From an uncultured Bacteroidales bacterium (GTDB lineage: Bacteria; Bacteroidota; Bacteroidia; Bacteroidales; FEN-979), in NCBI GenBank assembly GCA_903885595.1, contig CAISJJ010000253.1, forward strand, positions 1 through 32,954: 32,954 nucleotides of DNA. The letters run 5' to 3'. The translations under genes were made by a program, and so were the position numbers. The notes under the pieces were generated by a model. It made no database searches. It was given only the letters and a program-made list of their open reading frames with translations, and was not told where the DNA came from. Position 1 is the stretch's first letter. Every line of letters starts with the position of its first letter. Below, piece after piece: positions 32,898 through 32,954 of the stretch.

Positions 32898-32954
32898 GCG
32901 AGGTAGCGAGGTAGCGAGGTAGTGAAATAGCGAAAAAAATTTCGCTACCTCGCT
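32898..32954. repeat. GCGAGGTA octamer array with inverted copy, continuing past the window
   Basis: Three GCGAGGTA units, then diverged GTGAAATA and GCGAAAAA, then the reverse complement (TTTCGCTACCTCGCT). TAGCGAAA (32928-32935) and TTTCGCTA (32940-32947) can form an 8-bp hairpin with a 4-nt loop. The window ends inside the array. Confidence 0.9.

Overview
This window is a piece of a Bacteroidota chromosome, most like an environmental member of the Bacteroidales/Marinilabiliales. Several signs agree: PorQ of the type IX secretion system; families largely confined to this phylum (DUF5683, DUF3276, DUF4294, DUF5723, DUF4412-like); a TonB-dependent receptor with an N-terminal carboxypeptidase-regulatory-like domain; and promoters of the TTTG-N19-TAnnTTTG type. 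Gene density is very high. Nearly everything is core housekeeping. There is no phage, insertion sequence, CRISPR array or defence island.

Layout. 1-5613 (minus) is a long probable transcript parA-parB-DUF5683-dapB-lepB-DUF4412-like-ftsK (ftsK cut by the window edge), joining chromosome segregation, lysine/peptidoglycan precursor supply and protein export. 5738-6121 (minus) is a DUF3276 PUR-domain protein. 6278-10711 (plus) is nusB-porQ-ispH-recF-DUF721. 10932-13747 (minus) is a tight E2 acyltransferase - DEDDh exonuclease - FAH hydrolase unit. 13823-16428 (minus) holds a glycosyltransferase fused to a degenerate sugar-transferase module, then a DUF4294 protein. 16485-19837 (minus) is tRNA-Leu - tig - clpP - clpX, a protein folding and proteolysis operon. 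19887-23116 holds tpx, a DUF5723 protein and an OppC-type permease. 23181-27250 holds tRNA-His, a secreted thioredoxin-like protein, smpB and an M16 protease. 27568-30253 is a surface-glycan set (GT2, GT87-like, polysaccharide deacetylase). 30359-32870 is a TonB-dependent receptor under a TPP riboswitch, so probably an outer-membrane thiamin transporter.

Most unusual features. (i) The trigger factor seems to have lost its FKBP-type PPIase domain; a Glu/Ala/Pro linker built from 18-bp tandem duplications stands in its place, and the protein ends in a long His/Asp/Glu tail. (ii) Several unrelated families of short non-coding tandem repeats (7-bp and 8-bp units) fill gene junctions, often starting at or containing the stop codon of the adjacent gene. 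(iii) Two near-consensus divergent promoters are interleaved between tRNA-His and the ABC permease. (iv) A 90-bp convergent coding overlap joins GT2 and GT87. I see no clearly novel multi-gene system. The repeats and the trigger factor are the best leads.
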